Of a stretch of DNA of 64,000 nucleotides, positions 12,801 to 27,800 are shown piece by piece. The notes under the pieces were generated by a model that was given only the letters and a program-made list of their open reading frames with translations, was not told the origin of the DNA and ran no database searches. Each line of letters begins with the position of its first letter. Positions within the stretch are counted from its first letter, which is position 1. Source of the DNA: Harmothoe impar (Eukaryota > Annelida > Polychaeta > Phyllodocida > Polynoidae); contig OX381721.1 in the NCBI GenBank assembly GCA_947462335.1, positions 38,714,488 to 38,778,487 of the forward strand. The letters run 5' to 3'. Made by a program: the position numbers and the translations under genes.

Positions 12801-15800
12801 AAACCCAATATAGACTTGCATTCATCATTTTCTTATCAACTGCCAGGCCCCCTTATCATAGGAAAGCCATCTGTTATGAAATCTAGATGAAACACTGATT
12901 ACAGGGCTCTCTGGTAGACCTATGAATTCACTGTGAGAGCCAATGTGTTTTGATTGTTCATAACGGCCCCCTGCAGGTTTCCCCCATTTCTGCGAGCTCG
13001 CAGTTATATATTTTGCACCCGATTATGGCCAAATTCACTGGTTAAAAGAGAAATAAGAGATTCCAAATTTCTCACATAGACTTACAGGCACTTGATATAT
13101 GGAAACCTGATGAAAATAAAAAGTTGCCCAAAATTAACTGGTAATGTATCTTTAAAGACCCTACCTGAGACTCGGGGCGCAGGAAGAGCAGGTAGAACCT
13201 CCAGATGTCTGATGGGATACCCGTGTCCTGGGCGTCGTTACCAAACACCCCGATACCACGCGACTTGGAGAACTTGGTGTCCTCGTAGTTCAGGTACTCT
13301 ACATGGCAAATGAAAACAGTATGAGGCCAAAAAAAAAGGTGTTTCAGGTCACCCGACCGACCCTATCTAAACAGGGCCGACCCTACGTTTTTTTATGCAA
13401 TTTTGAAGGAATTTTTATAATTTTAGACTTTTTTGGGGTCAAATTTAGGTTTACAAAATTTTTGAAAAAATATTCCAATTTTTACAGTTTTGGGGTATCT
13501 AGAGGAGCTGCAAAAAAAAAAAAAAGTTAAAAAAAAAATCTGACCTACCGACCCTAGAGTTTCTTCCCATGTTACCTGAAACAAACCTTTTTTTTAATTT
13601 GGCCTTAGAAAAGAACGGTCATTATTTGACCCTTTCAAGATGGCATAGTGCACTTTGGTCACCATGATGCATGAATGCAGCCCTAGCGAGTAACTAGCAG
13701 TGCTGCATTCTCGTAGGGTCGGCATGATGCACCAATGCAGTCACGGTGGAGTGACTCACCAGAGTGTCATTGCCCACAAGCCACCCACAGATGGCATCTG
13801 TTAGCGACATGCCATCCTTAAAGGGATAGCAACAGGAGAAGGGATAAAAACAATGTAGACTTCTGTCAGGAGAGGGAGGCTGACAAATCGGTATGCACCC
13901 CTTCTCAATGAAGATACACGCTGCATGAATGCATCACTGGCCATTAACTCGCCAGAGTTGCATTCATGCAACATCATGCCGCCAATAATCAAAGACACTT
14001 GATTTTTGGCGGAAGACTCTAAATATCCCGCAATATCTAGATCTATCGAACCAATCAAATTGTTAACTAGTAGAAATGTGCCTATAATAAATAGTTGTCA
14101 AGCGCACTGTGCGCTAATTACATGGAATACGGTACGCTGGCATTTAACACTTCAAGGACAGCATAATGCCTTAATGCATCATGCCCTTGGTCATCATGAT
14201 GCATGAATGCAGCCCTGACGAGTAACTCGTCAGGGCTGCACCATGTCGACCCTAAAGGGTAGAGACACTCCTAAAGGGTCAGCATGATGCACCAATGCAG
14301 GTTTGGCGAGTTACGCCCCGGGGCTACATTGGGGCATCATGAGGACAGATGTCATCTTTTAGCGACATGACGTCCCTGAAGGGTTAATGGGTTAGGCAAA
14401 AAAAAAGAGTTGTGTTCAAGTAACATGGCACAAAAGAAATAGGGTAGGTAGGTCAAGTTTGTTTTATTTACCAATTTTTTAAAGGATTTGGAGACAAAAT
14501 TCTTACCATTTTCGTATAATTTCAGTAAAGGAAATATTTCAGTAAAAAAGGGTCTTTATTCTGGTAGATGAATAAAGCCTTCCAAATAAATGAATTTGGG
14601 TAGGGCCAAAAAAATAGGGTCGCTAGGGATACCTGAACACAACTTTTTTGTTTTGGTTTTATCAAAACACTGACCTGTGGCAGAGAGGTGGTTGACCATG
14701 GTCCAGTTCTGGTGAGTACCGAGCAGGGTGGAGGGGAAGATGACCGAGTGGAACGGGACGTTGTCCTTGGCCATGAACTGGTACAGAGACACCTGGTCCG
14801 GGTTCTTCCACCACTTCTCCCACTCTGCCGTGTAGTTAGCGGTTATAGACATGTAGCCGATGGGCGCATCGTACCATACGTAGAACACCTATAGAGATAT
14901 ACCGGTTTATTATATAGCGGGTTATACACAGACATAGGGTTATACAGAGTAGCACCATACAGACACCACTTCTCCCACTCTGCCGTGTAGTTAGCTGTTA
15001 TGGACATGTAGCCGATGGGCGCGTCGTACCATACGTAGAACACCTAGAGATATATACCGGGTTATATTATATAGGGTTATATAGAGGTTTATACACAGAC
15101 ATAGGGTTATATAGAGTAGCACCATACAGACACCACTTCTCCCACTCTGCGGTGTAGTTAGCTGTTATAGACATGTAGCCGATGGGCGCATCGTACCACA
15201 CGTAGAACACCTACAGATATACAGGGTTATATTATACATTTGTATAGGGTTATATAGCGGGTTATACACAGACATAGGGTTATACAGAGTAGCACCATAC
15301 AGACACCATCTCTCCCACTCTGACCTGTAGTTACTGTAGACGTATATATTTTCGCGCATGTATATTTTCGCGAATTGACTACAATTTGCAAATTCATGTG
15401 TACTTAAATTCGCGGATTTTGCAATGTTTTAGTAATATGACGATCTGTTCATATTTTCGTGAATTTGAAAATCCGTGAAAATCACGAAAATATGTTCAGC
15501 GCGAATTAAAGTACGTTTACAGTTGTCGTTATAGACATGTAGCCGATGGGTGCATCGTACCACACGTAGAACACCTAGAGGTATATACAGGGTTAGATTT
15601 AGGAAGAGCATTTGGCGTCTTAATGAGGACCAAAAAAAAACTATTTTAAAAAGAAAATTTAGATATTCATCATAAAAAATATTTAAAAATAAATTAAGAA
15701 AAAATTGATAATTGAGGGAGGCTGATGTAGAACTAGACACTGTGTTATCTGGCATGTGGCAGGACTATGGAGACAGACTGTGGGGCAGTTAACTGCTATA

Positions 15801-18800
15801 GATATACTGTAAATGTATTTTATTTCGCGCTGTACATATTTTCGCGGATTTCGCGGATTTTAAAATACGCGAAAATATATACAGAGCGAAAATTTATCCA
15901 ATATAGTCATATAACTGTAATATTTCAATATCAGCGAATTTAAATCCCAGCGAAATTGTACTTTAAAACAAATCCGCGAAAATTTATACCAGCGAAAATA
16001 TGTACGTTTACAGTAGTTATAGGCTATATCGCCTATAGGCGATGATAACGGGAACGATCGTACCAGGGAACGATCATACCATCCGCCCGATCGTACCGCT
16101 TTGCCCCACGTGGGAACGATTGTACCACTTTGTGGGAACGATCTAACCCTATTCCTAACCCTGTACGCATACGTTTAGTCAGTATTATACAAAAGGTGAA
16201 TGCTGAAATGCACGGCAAATCCTTATTGTACACTTGATGTATTATAATTGTATTTATGAAAATCATTTATGAAATAAATACTCTTACAAACTCAAAAACC
16301 CTAACCCTTACCCTATCCATTGAGAATTATAGAGAAGTTCAAGAACTCCATTAAAATTTTTGTATATTTTCATTGCTATTTAGTTGAAATAAGTCCCTTT
16401 AATTATTATGTGAATGATAGTTAATGTTAGAAAGGAAATAGATCATTCCTAATGGGCAAAGGGTGGTACGATCATTCTCCAATGGTGGTACGATCATTCC
16501 TCAAGAGGGCAGTACAATCATTCCCATGCTGGACGATCAGTCCCGATGGGCGTTACAATCATTCCTCAAAATGTGGTACGATCGTTCCGGTACAATCGTT
16601 CCCCTGTACGATCATTCCTGATACCGCTATGGACATGTAGACGATAATAAAGGAAAGCTCTATTCATATTATGCAAATTCTTGCTTTATATTTATCAAAA
16701 CTGCCCTCAGGTCTCTGGGCCTGCAGAAATGAAGCCCGTCCTGCAAAATAACAGATATGCAGGCCGCAAGTCCTGCATAGTACAGAAGTTTTCATGAAGA
16801 CTACTGCACTGGGTATATATTATGTTCTGTGTGCCTCTTAACATTTATTGGGGACCTTATTAATAATAATATCGTTTTAAAGATGAATTCTCCGAGTCTG
16901 ACAAGGAGTTCCTGTCAAATTTCCGCCATTTTTTGAGGCAACGTGTAACGTTGCTGTGCCCTGACGTAGCACACAAATATGCTGATTCTGATGAAATATG
17001 TGTGCAAATTTGTAAATACTCCCGGATGAATCGAGAAATATGTAATTGTCTTAATATATTGAAAATTTTAAAAGCCTAACTTAGCCTAATTTTGCCACAA
17101 TTCGCAATTTTTAGGGGGGGGGGGTCCTATTGAATGCTGTGCTTTACGCCCCACAATAAATTGGCCGAAGATTCTGCGCACAGTGCGCCCTATAGCCTTA
17201 GCAGACTCGGAGAACTAAGTGAAAGGTACCTTCTCAGTGTATCCCTCTAGCGGTACGGGTGTGCCCCACTTGAGGTCGCGTGAGATGCAGCGCGGTTTGA
17301 GTCCGTCCCGCAGCCATGCCTTGGTGATCACCTTACAGTTGGACGTCCAGATACCCGACTCAAACTGCGCGTCCAGGTACTTCTCCAGGTCAGGGGCGAT
17401 CTGTAACATATAGAAATATAGGTTAAGGCAAAGAAAAAGAAGGTTTGTTTTAGGTAACATGGCAAGAAAATGTAGGGTCGGTAGGTCGGATTTTTTTTTT
17501 TAAACTTTTTTTTTTAAAACATGAAACCAGCCGCTCCGAAGACCCTAAAATTGACCAAAAGGTAAAAATACAAAAAATTCTTCAAAATTGCATAAAAAAA
17601 CGTAGGGTCGGCCCTGTTTTGATAGGCTCGGTCGGGTGACCTGAAACAAACCTTTTTCTTTTTTTGGGCTTTACCATGGACATGGTGATTGAAATATAAT
17701 GTATTAACAGCGCCTCAAACTGGGCTAGTTTACTCACCAGGGCTGTATTCATGCATCATGCCTACCGATGAAGGCAGTAGCGTAGGAACAGAGGGTTCAG
17801 AGGAGTGAGGGCCTGAATATGTAGCCCCCCCTCTAAGTTTGCCAAGACCCTATAAAAAGATTCTTTACCCCTCATAGGGTCATACATAGGGGAAAGTATG
17901 GACTAAAGGGGGCTCAAACATATACTTTTCTATACAATAAACGTGCATTAAGCTTGAAGCTGCTTACTGCGCCCCCCCCCCCCCTTCCCCCCACCCAGCC
18001 CAATGAAGATTTGCTTCCTACGCCTCTGTGAAGTAGTGACAAGTCACTGGCCAGTGCTGTATTTTTGATCAGACCTTTGATCAATTTTCCATAGGCCGGA
18101 GATAAATATAAATTTATAGGAAAATCACAGGAAAATCAGTCATATCTACGTGTGTATCAGAGCCTCAAAAAAGTGTTTACGGTCACCCAACTCTACAAAA
18201 AACAGGGCCGAAACTAACTTTTTTGAGGACTTTTTCCGAGATTTTTATCATTTTAAATGTAATTATGGTCTAAATCGTGTAAAATAGAAATTATAAAGGA
18301 AAAAAGTGGGAACAACACCACCTATATTTTTCAGCATGTTTAACTGGAAACACTTTTTCCCGGCCTTATGTATACAATGTACTGGTATATAATGTATATC
18401 ATGTGTATGTACCGTGGGTAGGTCTAAGAAGAGGTGGTCGGTACTGCAGATGATGGGCGTGTTCCCGCATGCCTTACACCGCGGGTTCCGCAGCTCGGGG
18501 GCGTTAATCAGCTTACCACACTTGTCACACTGGTCTCCCCGCGCGTCCTCATACCCACACAACGGGCACGTCCCCTCCACAAACCGGTCGGCTAGAAACC
18601 TGAAAGTTAAAAAGAAAAACATTTTCTTGTGTTTAAAATAAAAAATTGAATTAGGATTGTAAAAGTCAGTTTGGTATACATGTGCATCTAAAGGCCGCGG
18701 GGGGGGGGGGGGGGCGGGCAGGGGTTAAATTATTTTGAATTTAAGTTCGTTTTTTTTTGTTGAAATTTAAAAAAATTTGGGATAAATAAAAATAATGGAT

Positions 18801-21800
18801 AAAAAAAAAAAAAGGGTTGGGTTTGGCATTGGCCGAACATTTAAAGGGGGTTACTTTTTTTTTTTTTTAAATTAAATCACAAAGTCAGTTTAGTATTGGC
18901 CAAACTTCTGAAGGGGGTTATACGCAATATCTCGACAAACTCCTTACAAATGAATCTTTTGGGCTGGGGCACAAGAATAAACAAAAAAACGATTGGGCTC
19001 GGGAGAAGTAAAATAACCATTCCTTTAATTTTCTAGTATTTCTTAAGTTAAAGTAAGGATTGAAAAAGAAGAGTATTTTGTTTATATGAGTTACTTGTCC
19101 CCTCACCTATTGCATTGCACACACTGTAGTTGTTCCACAGAGTCCTTCAGAATGTGGCCGTTCTCGTGCAGCTTCCAGAAGATGTCTTGTGCTATCCTGA
19201 AATACACATTTAGAGATCAGTCTCTGCATGTCTTTTTTCCCCTTTTTTTTTTGTAAATCGTGAAAGATAATACGCATGGGTCAAACTGCTTCCAGCACTT
19301 ACCGTAAATTACCGCGTACTACCTGCATCTCACGTATAACCCGCACCCCTCAGGAGAATCCTATAACTCGTTTTTGAATTTGAAAATTTCTATTTTAGTA
19401 CTATTCTATAGTAATAAAAACCCTTGTATAACCCGCACCCTATATAGGCATGTTTGGTATCAAATGAAAGCTGAGTTCGGTTCGCGTACAACCCGCGGGT
19501 AGTACGCGGGAATTTACGGCAAGTGAAATTTTAAGTCTCTTATCATGAAGACCAATAATCACATCCTTATTTACCTGGATAAGCCACGTGAATCTGAACC
19601 AAATATCTCTTCTAACAAACACTTTTTGACATCGAATATAATTCACGAAATTATCATTCAGCTTTACAAAGTATCTATTCATGACAAACAAACAGGATTC
19701 CCACTATTTTTAAAAATTAGTTTTAAATGCAATTTCACTGAGTTTTAACTGAGAAATTATCCTTTTACCTGATACGTTTAGTACCATAAATTCCCGCATT
19801 TCCTATATATACTACCCAGAATATTTGAAAATCTACCGGTAGTAGTCAAATGGCCCGTTCTGTAAATTTTGCTCAAAATATCTTAAAACTGAATTTAACT
19901 GACATTCTAAAGAAATCTCGAAATTAACTGATAAAATTTGAAAATTCTGTTTTTTTTAACTAACATTTAACGGACTTTTAAAGCAAAATAAATTTAACTG
20001 ACGGGTGGGAACCCTGAACAAAGGAGGGGTAGCCCTACTTAGTTTGTTCCTTAGTGGTGGTGCGTCCAAAGTAGTCAAAGTCGATGTTAAACCACTGGTA
20101 TATCTCGGTGTGGAGCTTGTTGTACTTGTCACAGATCTGTAGTGGGGTGAGACCCTCGGCCATGGCCTTGGTCTCCGTAGCCGTACCGTACTCATCGGTA
20201 CCCGAGATGTACAGCGTGTTGTAACCACGCAGACGGCAGAACCTAATGGTACAATTCAAAGGTTTTTTTTCAAAATAATTGCTTATTATACTGGGTAAAT
20301 CATCTACAAATAAACGAAGCTATGGCCACACAAAATTAAATAGTTGGTCAACGGATATTTCTTTTGATTTACTTATAATGCCTAAAAGTGAAGAGGTGCC
20401 ACTCTTTAGTTGTCAAATTTTTACAGGAAATTAACATGATTTAATACAAAAAGTAGGAATTCCTGCAAAAGCAGTGAAAATGGCACCTCTCTATTTATAC
20501 ATTGCCAATAAAAATATTCAAACTTCAAACTTCAACTTCTTGTCAAAACTAATTGTGCATGTTCGATGTGATTAGTGCCCCTTCACAAATTATTATATGG
20601 AAATCATTTCAGCAGAACTATCTTTCAGTACATTGACAATATCTTCTAGGTACATTATAAAATTGTGAAATATATCAAGAAATGAGTGTCAAACTGAGCA
20701 CCTTTCGACATATACAATGAAAGACCGGAATTACCCGAATCTAAACAAGTAAAAGGGAGGCTAACCGACCTTGCGTAGACGTCGGCACTAAGCACACACC
20801 CGATGATGTTACCCAGGTGCGGCACGTTGTTCACGTAGGGCAGGGCACTCGTCACCAACACGTTCTTACGGCCCTCCTGCGGCAAGCTGTGGAAACAGTA
20901 ATGTTAGGCCACTCAAAAGTAAAAAGTGGTTTCTCATCACCAAGGTCTGAGAAATCTGACGAGGGAGGATTTTTTTTTGATTTTTTTTTTTACTAGTAGG
21001 CCAAAAAGTACATTTTATTGGTTAAGAATTGATTGATTTTTAAAAGTGGGGAAAGCGCAAGTTATTTCTATACCACTGCATTGCTGGCATTATTAGCTTT
21101 AATTTGATACCAAATATGACCAATTTTGTCCATTGTGATGGGGTTTTTCATTAAAATTTGGCAAAAAAAAAAAAGTTTTCCCCAAAACCTGGTTTTTATG
21201 ATGCGCGCGGTGATGAGAAACCATTTTATTTTTTTGAGTGGCCTTATTCAAGTGGATTGGACGGAGGTGTTTACACTCTAGCACTACTCAATCAGAACTG
21301 AATCTTTTTTTTCCCAACGCTGAACTCTACATTCATGGGTCCAGGTTGACTCGGTAAATTATAATTTTTAATTTTCAGAGTCAGAATATCTGCCCTGCAG
21401 ATGACAACCCATACAGTACGGGAGATTATCAATTAATGTTATTCATCTATTTAGTTTTTCAAATCCAAACTCCAAACAGAAGTGAATTTACAACCATCTT
21501 TTAACAGTCTTTATAAAAATACTCTCGACTCAAGTTTCCCAGTGCTCATACAACAAATCAACCAAAATATGTATTATTAGCTGGCCTGTCCTTTAAAAGA
21601 AGTTAAAGAAATAATTGCTTTTAAATGTCATTGAACACATGGCCTGTGTGAAAGACAAAGGGCCTGCAGCACAGCCAACACTACAAAGTGGTTGTATAGT
21701 CTAGTAGCGCACAGACTTACATGGGGTGGACAGGCTTCTCGTGGTGAGGCAGTTTGCTACTACCCGTCGTCCACGCTTCGGTTGCGGAGTTTTTTTCTTC

Positions 21801-24800
21801 TGCGGTGACGGCCGCTTCCTCCTGTAAGCAGGACACGTGGAGATGTATTCAATAGAAACTGTACTTCAATGCCACATGTAATAATATCATAAAGTCTCCT
21901 TTATAATCACTCGTTTTAATTTGATACCAAACATGCCTATTGAGGGTGCGGGTTATAGGAAGTTATTTATTATTAAAGAAGAACACTTATTTAGTTTTGT
22001 CCCAATGGGGGCGTTTTATACAATTTTCTTGAGTCAGCAGTGCCGATTACATGTGGGAATTTGTGATACCTGAAACCTCGCGTATAAACCTAACTCGCGT
22101 ATAAGCCGCACCCCTTACTTTGACAGATTATATAAGCCGCAGAGGAGGTCTGAATATTGTGATTTTTGTACTGTAGTATACTTATAAAAACTCTCGTACA
22201 AGCCGCACCCTATATAGGCATGTTTGGCATCAAAAGAAAGCTGAGTCTGACTCGCGTACTAGCCGCGGCTTATACGCGAGGTTTTTACGGTACTAAACAT
22301 TTCCAGAAGTTAAGGTTGATATCAACCAGGCTTCAGCGTATTACTTTTGAATTTATTTATCCTGGAAATGCATTTTTTTGCTTGTTTTGAATCAACACTT
22401 GAGTGAGGTAGAGTGGGCGTGCAGTGTAGGGATGTCATTGATAACCCCAGAATCGATACACCAACATTTATTCTATTCTGATTATCGCATCGACAAAAGC
22501 ATTATATCGATACAGTATTTGTGGCACGGATAGCCTAGTAATTTGCCTTTCTAAAACTGCAAGAATTGTGTAAATATTTCATCTGGAACTTGCTTTTTAT
22601 TCAGTTTAAATATTGTGTCCTTTGTAGGCCTAAAATATTGGAAGGCAAAATACTTCAGATTGTGCTCAAAGTGCTACCAAATGTTTATCATTATAATCAG
22701 GGGTAGACACTAACGCTGGCCCGGGAGCCAATGGCCCGTAGTTTGAGGGGCGGGCCCGTAGTTTTCTGTAAATGTACACAGCTATGGGCCCGGGTGGCCC
22801 GTAGCTGTGCCCACCCATACTTTCATGGGAATATGGCTGTAAATATTGACATAAACCTATGTCTATTCTGAAAAGTGCATCATGTTATATCGTTGGAAAG
22901 GAAAAATTATGATAAATTCAAATATCTTGCCAAATAAGGCATCCCGTCTGAGGGTACAAAATCCGATTAAACATTAAATCTACATAAACAAGTTCCCAGT
23001 AAACAGAAAACATTATTCAACATTTTATAACGTTATATAACGATTTTCAGAGGCTCTTTACTATGACATGACGTTATATTTAAAGTTTTAAAACTTACTC
23101 GCTGTTACTGACTAATGAACATGGATATTAAGGTATCATGCAGTCCTTAAAGGGTAGTTCCGATGTAACCCACTGAGGCTACGCCTGTGGGTTACGCTGG
23201 AGCAGCATATCAATTCTTGGGGCTCTCTTTGAGCAACCAAATATCGCCGCCAGGTGGCGCCACCGTCTACGGGCCTCCTACGCTTTGCGACCCAGCCTGG
23301 GTCGCATTCACTCCCAACCTTTGCTATGCAGCGGCAGCCCAACCTACACGGAGTAGTAGGTTGGGAAGGCTCAACTATTAAAGGGTTAACATATGTTCAT
23401 GTCAAGTCACCCTTTAGGCTTCTTAAAAAAGTTGTTTCTCATCACCGAGGACTGAAAAATTGGCATTTTGGCAGTTAGAATTTATTGATCTTTAAACGTG
23501 GGGAAGATGTAAGTTATTTCTATCCTATTGCATTACTGGCAGTATTAGCTTTAATTTGATACCAAATATGCCAATATTTCTCCATTTTTAGCATGTTTTT
23601 TCCCCATTGAATAAGCACTTCTTTCTGAGTGGCATTATGCACAACTTTTGAAGTTAGAATTCCCGGGCCCACAGTTTTATCTCCGGGCCCACAACTTTTT
23701 GAGGCTGCGGGCCCGGGTGGCCCATGGTCTAAAATGTTAGTGTCTACCCCTGTTATAGAGATTAGTATGAGGAAAGGAATAAACAGATGAAGATACACAT
23801 TTTCCTAGCAGATATTTACTGTTTTTGTATCATCGAAATAAATCATATATATCGAAAAATCGAGACTAAAATACTGATAATCGAAATCGAAATAAATTGG
23901 ATGTCAATGACATTCCTAGTACAGTGTTTAAACTCTATTTGAGTATCTGACGTTAGAAGTGCTGTGGTTGTGAGAGCCTATACCTTACCTCTGTGGGTGA
24001 CTCTGCGGCAGGCTTGGTGACCTTGTCCAGTCCCAGGAGACGGGCCGTGCTGGCAGCAGCAGAGGGAGGTACGGGGGCCGCACACACCGACACCTACACA
24101 CAACACGGGACTTGTTAACTATGACAATTCACACATAGTGGGGTGGTTGTGGAACTAAAAACAGTTTAACCCTTAAGAATATTGTATAACATTATACGTG
24201 TATTCATTTAAAATGCTTGAATATTATTTCCCTTATAATTCTTTAGGAAGTGTAAATGTACGCATTTTGAAGATGTACTCATTGTGTTAACAGGGTTCTC
24301 CACAGACGTAAAAATCACACCGTAAATTCACCCTAGAAACTGCAACTTGTACGAGAGTCAAAATCTTTAAGCGTTCTCCTAAAGTAGGAGTGTGGCTAAT
24401 ACAAGACAATAGCAATTTTCAGACCCCATGTGCGGCTTAAAACACCTTTTTGATAAAAGATTTATAAAATAAAAATAAAAATATAGCATCCAGCTCTACA
24501 TCATTAGTATAGTAACAGCTTTGTGTACTAGAAGAGTGTGCCTTGGCATAATAGGCAACATTATATGTACCGTATATTATTATGTAAGATTGCCTTTCAC
24601 TAAAATTTCACTAGTTTTGCGCTTTCAAACTTTTTTCTCATCAAAACGGGTGTTTTTAGGCGAATTTCACTCTTTAGGCAATTTCGAACTTTTTTCTCGC
24701 CAAATCAGGTGTTTTTAGGCAAAATTCGCTTTTTTGCGATTTCAAACTTTTTTCTCGCCAAATCAGGTGTTTTTAGGCAAATTTCCCTTTTTTTGCGATT

Positions 24801-27800
24801 TCCAACTTTTTTCTCGCCAAATCGGGTGTTTTTAGGCAAATTTCACATTTTTTGCGATTTCAAACTTTTTTCTCGCCAAATCGGGTGTTTTTAGGCAAAT
24901 TTCACCTTTTTGCGATTTCAGACATTTTTCTCGCCAAATCGGGTATTTTTAGGCAAATTTCACTTTTTTCCGATTTCGAACTTTTTTCTCGCCAAATCGG
25001 GTGTTTTTAGGCAAATTTCACCTTGTTGAAATTTGAACGCGATGTACACATATGTCCTACCCCCACCCCCCCCCCCCCCTCCAACACACACACAGGCAGT
25101 GGCCGCTGCCGTGTCCAGAAACAAGGCAGGGTAACAGAGTGCACTGCCACGAATGACTGACCTTCACCTTGTTTTGCAAAAACAATTCACCAATATAATA
25201 CAGTACAGGTCAGTTATGTAATCCACCCACTTATCCACCTACTTGACAGCTGCTTGCCAGACATGCTGGCATATAGCCAGACATGCTGGCATATACATAT
25301 GCAAAGATCAACAGCTACAAATTCACCTAAATACAAAATATTCTAACTTACATTTTTAAGAAATGATAATGCCCCAATCTTAACTCGCTACTGTAAAAGA
25401 ATCTAAGCAGTATCTATTTAGGAAAGGTGTATAAAATGAGCACAAAAAATACTGAATCCATGACCATGCTCCCCATAGGCTGCAGTGCTATAGCAGTGAT
25501 TTACACCAAAAAAACAGCTGATTTTGCCACAAGATCATGAACTACAACAAAACTATAGACCAAATCATTTCAAGCTGAACCAAAAAGATAGCTGAACATG
25601 TTGAGCACAGAATGGTCTGGAGATAAATTGAAAAATGTCTTTTCATCAATGAGTATTTTGATGAACCAACACACCATATCACGGCAATCTGACTCACAGA
25701 GGACTGACTACATAAGAGAGTGCCTATCTATAGCACTATAGCACTACAGCTCACCAAGGCACACTCTAATAACTTCCTTAATAATTGATGGATTATCAAA
25801 ATTCAAAAACCTATAGATAGCTAAAATGACACCGGCGGCGATTTTGGAGTCATTTGACGCCGGCGGCGGTAAAAAGGACGCCGGCGGCCCGCCGGTGTCA
25901 TTGCAGTGTGGGGAGAACCCTGTGTTAATACTGAGAGAGGAAACTACACCTTTCTCCCTGTTTTCTTTGTGAAGGAACAAAAATTTGAACTTGTAACCAG
26001 GATCAAATAAAAATATATCTAATATAAAAAAAATTGCAGTGTTTTTATGTATAAAGGTCTTTATTCTTGTATGCATGACTATCGCTTGTATGGATCATTG
26101 TCTATACCTCTTTTGAGGACCTTTTCTTGAAATCAAAATTATGAAAATTTCTCCTTTAAGACGACCCATAAAACCTGTCTTATGAGAAAAAGACTATCAG
26201 GGAACTCCCAGGGTTCTAGTACTAAGTAGTCATTTAATGTACGGAGTTTTACAAAAAAAAAAGGGAATTGGAAGTTTTATGGTGGTGTAACAATCAAGGA
26301 TGGTACCCTCTGCAAATTCTTTTAAATTAAGAATATTGTGACAGAGGCGACACAGACTTACTTTAAGGGCCTCCTTGGTGGACTTCTTGTATAGAGCCCC
26401 CACGGCATCCTTAAAGGCGGGTTGTGCAGCGAGTCGGTCAAACCACTGCAGGGTCTTAGGGTACCCGGCCACCAGCGCCTTGGTCTGGTCAGAGCAGTTC
26501 ACGAGGGGGAAGACGGTCGACCAGACCACCACGTCCACCACACTGAGGTTATTTCCCTGAAAGACAACAACAGACATTGACAGTTTAAATTATTATTATC
26601 TTCTTCTTTTTTTTTGATCAGTTTTAATGACTGCCCCCAGCGTTTATATGGGAATATACATGGTTACTCCTCTTGCCACTACATGTTAACCAGTTGGCAG
26701 TTCTGGATACACACACCAGAGGGAGCGTATGCAGCGTCGCTATGACGTGGTTGGTTTGAAAAATTATTCGGTTTTAAAAGTTTACGTGTGTGATATTGTA
26801 ATAAAGGGCAGGTCTTTTAGTTTTAACTACGATTTCTCTCATGAGGGAAGTGGTTGCCATCGTAAGACGTAACATGAAAGTAGGATTTTCAAAGGAAGCT
26901 ACTGGTCACTGTAAAAGAGTAATTCATATTAAAAGATTCACCATGCCTGTATTACATGTTGCATCCTGCTCTTGATGAAAATGACCTGCCCTGCCCTCAG
27001 TCCCTCCCGTCCACTCTCTTTCTCTTCTTCTCATTCGCTCCCTCTTTTTTTCCCTATGCCTCTCCTTCTCCCCACCTCTTACTCTCTCTTCTCCAGAGAG
27101 GCAGAAGAGCCTTGTTTCATCAAATGGTTAGATGTACCGTAAAACCTCCCGTATAAGCCTTACTTGCATATAAGCCGCATCCCTAACTTTGACAGATTAT
27201 ATAAGCCGTAGAGTAGGTCTGAAAAATTGTTAATTTGGTACTGTGGTATACTTTAAAAAACTCTTGTATAAGCCGCACCCTATTTCGCAGGGATCTGATT
27301 CGAAAATTGTAAAACTGTAGGAGAAATTTTAGGTCTCAATATAAGGTATCTGAAAACACTAAATGCAGCCCTCGAGTAAAATGTTGCTTTCCAATCGTCG
27401 CAAGCGGGGGAGGGGGGATGGGTTCTTGGGCATGGCCCCAAGGAAATTTTGAAAATCTAAAAGCCAAATGTTGCATTCTGTCACATATTCTGCTCACCCT
27501 GTGACAGTTTGAGTAACAGACCCCCCCCCCCCCAACCCCCTGAAAAAATATCTCAGTGGATCTGGACAAACCACTAGGGTGGACTTTTTTGCTCAAAAGT
27601 GTAGGAAATCCTACAACTGTAGGAGGAATCACATCCCTCTATAGGCATGTTTGGTATCAAAAGAAAGCTGAGTCTGACTCGGATACAAGCTGCGGCTTAT
27701 ATGCCAGATTTTACGGTATCAGTGTAGATATATTGTATTCAATCTAATAAGCGTACATCCCCTAATAAGTGTACATCCCCTAATAAGTGCACACCTGTGA

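Noticed and set aside
24521..24894. Phe-rich plus-strand frames (RCFLGKF style)
   Set aside because: Readings of the 60-bp intronic minisatellite.
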